From the NCBI GenBank assembly GCA_902490145.1, contig CABUCT010000047.1, forward strand, positions 1-8,342: a stretch of DNA of 8,342 nt, read 5' to 3'. Under the pieces are notes generated by a model, which was not told the origin of the DNA, did not search any database, and was given only the letters and a program-made list of their open reading frames with translations. This document shows positions 5,815 through 8,342 of the stretch, in pieces; the stretch's first letter is position 1, and every line of letters starts with the position of its first letter. The position numbers were made by a program, and so were the translations under genes. The DNA comes from an uncultured Oscillospiraceae bacterium (GTDB lineage: Bacteria > Bacillota > Clostridia > Oscillospirales > Acutalibacteraceae).

Positions 5815-6999
5815 ATGAAATATTTCAAATCAATTATAGCTATTATTCTTGCAGCAATCATGATCTTTTCCCTTACTGCCTGCCACAAAAAGAATGAGGT
5901 TGTTATGACCATCGGTGATACCGAAATACAGTCAGGTCTTTATCTGTCTATGCAATATACTGCATATTCCGAATTCATGGACGATGTTAATAAATCCCTT
6001 GGTGACAATCCTGACATCGGCTCCTATGCTGACTATAAAAACTATATTCATCCCGATGACGGAAAATCAATGACCGATTGGGTCAATGAACGAACAAAAC
6101 AGCTTTGCATGCAATATGCAGCTCTTCAAAAACTGTCTGCTGATAATGGCATTGCTCTTACTGTTGATGATGAATCATATGTTGATAATTATGCTAAGTA
6201 TTACTGGGAAAACAATCTTCAAATGCTCTATGAATCTAACGGAGTAAGCTATGATAGCTATAAAAAAAGCATTGCTTTCAACTATAAGCTCAGCAAACTC
6301 TTCAATTTTTATTATGACACTGCCGACGAATCCCTTCCCGGAAGTGGTTCAAAAGCTGTCAGCGAAGATGAAATAAAGGGGCAAATCAACAAAAATTATA
6401 TTCTTGCAGACTCTCTTTCCACTACTGTATCTGCCACATATGATGAGAATGGAAATGCAACCGAAATAACCGAGGATCAAAAAAATGAGGCCAAATCAAA
6501 ACTCGATGCATATGCACAGAGAATCAACAGCGGAAAGGCCACATTTGAAACAATAAAAACAGAATACGAAGCTGAAAATCCTTCTTCACAGACTTCTCAG
6601 GAAAACAATACCGTACCTTCTTCCGAAAAATACACTTCTATATATCCCGGTACTGCAAAAATCTTTTCTGCTGAAGATACCAACCCCTCGAATTATGAGC
6701 TTTACCGTAAGCAGGCTGATTCAGAAGGTTTTGAATATTCAAAGGCATATGTAATTTCTAACGATGCAGGTACAACCTATCAACTGATCGTTCTTTATGA
6801 TTTGTCAAAAGATGATTACTATCTTGAATATTATCACAATGCTGTTATACACGCAATGAAATATGAGGAATTTGAGAATTTCCTTAATGAACAGGCAAAT
6901 ACTTATAATCTTAAAGAAAACTCAAAGCTTATTGCATATTATTCTCCCGAAAAGATTGATTTTGATAAAGCCGCAGAACAAGCTTCAAAACAAAAATAA
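5815..6999 (+). CDS. Lipoprotein resembling PrsA/SurA-type foldases
   Basis: The 394-residue product has a lipoprotein signal: hydrophobic residues 7-19 and lipobox L20-T21-A22-C23, so C23 should be lipidated and the protein held on the outer face of the membrane. After a short linker comes VVMTIGDTEIQSGLYL, the typical opening of the SurA/PrsA N-terminal chaperone domain, then a helical region to about residue 180. At about 202-255 the pattern (strand, ENGN turn, then the helix ITEDQKNEAKSKL...) resembles the start of a parvulin isomerase domain, and YSKAYVIS...YQLIVLYD resembles its end. Between them is a Ser/Thr/Gln/Asn-rich insert (256-272), and the usual parvulin core is not visible. It probably assists folding of secreted proteins without isomerase activity. 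GGAGGA lies 6 bases before the ATG. Family assignment is moderate; the lipoprotein call is firm. Confidence 0.75.
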   Translation: MKYFKSIIAIILAAIMIFSLTACHKKNEVVMTIGDTEIQSGLYLSMQYTAYSEFMDDVNKSLGDNPDIGSYADYKNYIHPDDGKSMTDWVNERTKQLCMQYAALQKLSADNGIALTVDDESYVDNYAKYYWENNLQMLYESNGVSYDSYKKSIAFNYKLSKLFNFYYDTADESLPGSGSKAVSEDEIKGQINKNYILADSLSTTVSATYDENGNATEITEDQKNEAKSKLDAYAQRINSGKATFETIKTEYEAENPSSQTSQENNTVPSSEKYTSIYPGTAKIFSAEDTNPSNYELYRKQADSEGFEYSKAYVISNDAGTTYQLIVLYDLSKDDYYLEYYHNAVIHAMKYEEFENFLNEQANTYNLKENSKLIAYYSPEKIDFDKAAEQASKQK

Positions 7000-7002
7000 T
7001 TC

Positions 7003-7031
7003 TTTACAAATTGGGAATAATATGTTATAGT
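7003..7031 (+). promoter_or_regulatory. Promoter of rpsO
   Basis: TTTACA (7003-7008) and TATAGT (7026-7031) are 17 bases apart, and TG at 7023-7024 gives an extended -10. The start would be near 7038. The promoter begins 4 bases after the lipoprotein stop, so rpsO can be expressed apart from the degV unit, though readthrough is possible because no strong terminator intervenes. Confidence 0.85.
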
Positions 7032-7037
7032 ATATAA

Positions 7038-7123
7038 GCACATTTATGTGCCGCCCTTTTCCGGGCTTTTGGGGTCACCTACCTTTGGCTCAGATTTGGG
7101 ATTAAAAAATATGAGGTGAAAAA
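7038..7123 (+). promoter_or_regulatory. Structured rpsO leader, candidate S15 autoregulatory site
   Basis: The leader starts with hairpin GCACA-ttta-TGTGC (7038-7051), then GCCC-ttttcc-GGGC (7053-7066) followed by TTTT. TCACCT (7075-7080) is exactly complementary to AGGTGA (7114-7119), which contains the ribosome binding site. A competing hairpin pairs CTCA (7089-7092) and ATTT (7094-7097) with AAAT (7107-7110) and TGAG (7112-7115), also covering the site. S15 is known to repress its own mRNA in several phyla through unrelated leader folds. I cannot match this leader to a described class. Confidence 0.55.
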
Positions 7124-7387
7124 ATGACTAACGAACAAAAACAGGCTATTATCAAAGAGTATGCTGTACATGAGGGAGACACCGGTTCTCCTGAAGTACA
7201 AATCGCAGTACTTACCACTCGCATTAATGAACTCAATGAGCATCTTAAGATTCACAAAAAGGATCATCATTCCCGTCGCGGACTGCTCAAAATGGTAGGT
7301 CATCGTCGTAATCTTCTTGCATATCTTCAGAAGAAAGATATCGAAAGATACCGTGCTATCATCAAAAAACTCGGCATTCGTAAATAA
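7124..7387 (+). CDS. rpsO: 30S ribosomal protein S15
   Basis: The 87-residue product is full length for S15 (usually 88-89). It carries the conserved loop GDTGSPEVQ (18-26), the rRNA-contact segment HKKDHHSRRGLL (44-55) with D47, H48, S50 and R51, and the C-terminal helix with R61-R62-N63-L64-L65-A66-Y67-L68. S15 is a primary binder of the 16S rRNA central domain and starts assembly of the platform of the small subunit. GAGGTG lies 5 bases before the ATG. It has its own promoter, a leader able to hide its ribosome binding site and a strong terminator 13 bases after the stop. The partner gene pnp follows, the usual bacterial arrangement. Confidence 0.99.
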   Translation: MTNEQKQAIIKEYAVHEGDTGSPEVQIAVLTTRINELNEHLKIHKKDHHSRRGLLKMVGHRRNLLAYLQKKDIERYRAIIKKLGIRK

Positions 7388-7400
7388 TGTTGCCACATTT

Positions 7401-7436
7401 CGGGCGGACTCATTACTTTTGATGTCCGCCCGTTTT
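7401..7436 (+). terminator. Strong terminator between rpsO and pnp
   Basis: CGGGCGGAC (7401-7409) pairs perfectly with GTCCGCCCG (7424-7432). TCA/TGA pairs extend it inward past one bulged T. TTTT follows at 7433-7436. It should end most rpsO transcripts, with any readthrough continuing into the pnp leader hairpin. Confidence 0.93.
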
Positions 7437-7447
7437 AAGCTTTTGAA

Positions 7448-7550
7448 TTCTAAAGGATGTGCTTGTGTTTTTTAGCAGTTAACAGATTACCCGTTTACAA
7501 CTATCGGATAATGTGTTTATTGCTAAGACTGCACAGTTGCATCCTCAGAA
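7448..7550 (+). promoter_or_regulatory. Long hairpin in the pnp leader, candidate RNase III / PNPase control site
   Basis: The spacer folds into one continuous stem. From the base: TTCT 7448-7451 with 7547-7550; 7454-7461 with 7538-7545 (8 bp); 7463-7468 with 7531-7536 (6 bp); 7470-7479 with 7519-7528 (10 bp); AACA 7481-7484 with TGTT 7514-7517; ATTA 7486-7489 with TAAT 7509-7512; CCG 7491-7493 with CGG 7505-7507; loop 7494-7504. That is 39 pairs, six of them G-U, interrupted only by small internal loops. No T-run follows, so it is not a terminator. It ends 12 bases before the GGAGGA site (7563-7568) of pnp. In E. coli a long pnp leader stem is cut by RNase III and then degraded by PNPase. 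Confidence 0.75.
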
Positions 7551-7573
7551 AATAAATTCTTTGGAGGAATACT

Positions 7574-8342
7574 ATGTTTGAAAATGCAAGAACCTTTTCA
7601 ACCGAATTCGCCGGAAGAACACTTACAGTCGAAACCGGCAAACTTGCACAACTGGCGTCCGGTGAATGTTTGGTTCGCTATGGTGAAACGGTTGTACACT
7701 GTGTAGCAACTATTGCGGACAAGCCCAGAGAGGGTGTTGACTTCTTCCCTCTTTCGGTTGATTATGAAGAAAAGCTTTACGCAGTTGGTCGTATCCCCGG
7801 ATCCTTCCTTCGTCGCGAAGGACGTCCCACTGAGAAAGCAATTCTCGCTTCCCGTGTTATCGATCGTCCTATGCGTCCTTTGTTTCCGAAGGATATGAGA
7901 AATGATGTCTCTATCGTCTGCACCGTTATGTCGGTCGATCCTGACTGCCCGCCTGAGACTATTGCTATGATCGGTGCTTCTATTGCGGTCACTATTTCTA
8001 AGATTCCGTGGAAAGGCCCGATCAGCGGCGTAAGCGTTGGTCAAATTGATGGTCAGTTTATTATTAATCCGACTTTTGATCAACAAAAAGAATCCCGTAT
8101 GGCAGTTACTGTTGCTTCCACAGATTCCCTTGTTGCTATGATTGAAGCAGGTGCAGATCGTGTTTCTGATGAAGAAATGTTTGATGCCATTATGTTTGGT
8201 CACAATGCCAACCAGCAGATCATTGAATTCATTAAGCAAATACAGGCTGAAGTCGGAGTTGAGAAAATGGACTTCCCGTCCAACGATCCTTCTCATGAAA
8301 TGTACGAGGACGTTGAAAAAATTGCTATTGAAGGAGTCCGCA
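7574..8342 (+). CDS. pnp: Polynucleotide phosphorylase, 5' part (runs off the window)
   Basis: The first 256 codons of a protein that is normally about 700 residues are present; the frame is open to the window edge. The N-terminal RNase PH-like domain is clear: GRTLTVETGKLA (14-25), YGETVVHCVAT (36-46), FFPLSVDYEEKLYAVGRIPGSFLRREGRP (57-85) and EKAILASRVIDRPMRPLFP (87-105). The RNA-contact loop reads FLRR where E. coli and many others have FFRR, a mild change. The linker helical domain starts after about residue 215. PNPase degrades RNA 3' to 5' with phosphate and can add tails; the catalytic second core, KH and S1 domains would lie beyond the window. The start is set by GGAGGA 5 bases upstream. 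I find no good promoter of its own: TTTACA at 7494-7499 lacks a fitting -10, so expression may rely on readthrough from rpsO. Confidence 0.98.
   Translation, partial: MFENARTFSTEFAGRTLTVETGKLAQLASGECLVRYGETVVHCVATIADKPREGVDFFPLSVDYEEKLYAVGRIPGSFLRREGRPTEKAILASRVIDRPMRPLFPKDMRNDVSIVCTVMSVDPDCPPETIAMIGASIAVTISKIPWKGPISGVSVGQIDGQFIINPTFDQQKESRMAVTVASTDSLVAMIEAGADRVSDEEMFDAIMFGHNANQQIIEFIKQIQAEVGVEKMDFPSNDPSHEMYEDVEKIAIEGVR

Noticed and set aside
5310..5912. 200-codon minus-strand open frame
   Set aside because: It is the shadow of the degV gene and the start of the lipoprotein gene, crosses their boundary, and its translation shows no family pattern.
7494..7521. Possible pnp promoter, TTTACA with TTTATT
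   Set aside because: The -10 matches only 3 of 6 positions, and the sequence is better explained as the loop and 3' arm of the long leader hairpin.
7598..8296. 232-codon minus-strand open frame
   Set aside because: It lies wholly inside pnp, whose sequence is unmistakable; the minus-strand product has no recognisable domain.
1..8342. CRISPR array, insertion sequence, tRNA or rRNA
   Set aside because: No regularly spaced direct repeats, transposase motifs, flanking duplications or tRNA-like cloverleaf were seen on either strand.

Overview
The window looks like the chromosome of a low-GC Gram-positive anaerobe of the Clostridia, most likely Ruminococcus-like (Oscillospiraceae). The support is a type I dockerin on a secreted protein, consensus sigma-A promoters with 17-base spacers, strong AGGAGG-type ribosome binding sites, AT-rich spacers and a DegV / foldase-like lipoprotein / rpsO / pnp gene order. 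All recognised genes lie on the + strand. No mobile element, CRISPR array, tRNA or rRNA was seen.

Layout. (1) 43-1964: a promoter, a secreted dockerin protein with no recognisable catalytic domain, and a terminator. (2) 1965-2371: a second, 19-bp terminator, then a spacer with a compact run of three stem-loops (2183-2303) that no gene explains. (3) 2372-4789: a good promoter, a DUF3737 beta-helix protein, a MATE-family exporter and a terminator; the two genes are probably co-transcribed. (4) 4868-6999: a perfect consensus extended -10 promoter drives a DegV fatty-acid-binding protein and a lipoprotein resembling PrsA/SurA foldases but with a degenerate central region. (5) 7003-8342: rpsO with its own promoter and a structured leader that can mask its ribosome binding site, a strong terminator, a hairpin of about 39 base pairs, and the start of pnp, which runs off the window.

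The most interesting signals are in the RNA. The spacer before pnp folds into one continuous imperfect hairpin from 7448 to 7550, ending 12 bases before the pnp ribosome binding site. This recalls the Escherichia coli pnp leader, which RNase III cleaves for PNPase autocontrol. The rpsO leader can pair its TCACCT with the AGGTGA of the ribosome binding site, as expected for S15 autoregulation. The stem-loop cluster at 2183-2303 could be an unrecognised small RNA or a dispersed intergenic repeat. The protein-coding content is otherwise ordinary, apart from the orphan dockerin protein and an unusual cysteine cluster in DegV.
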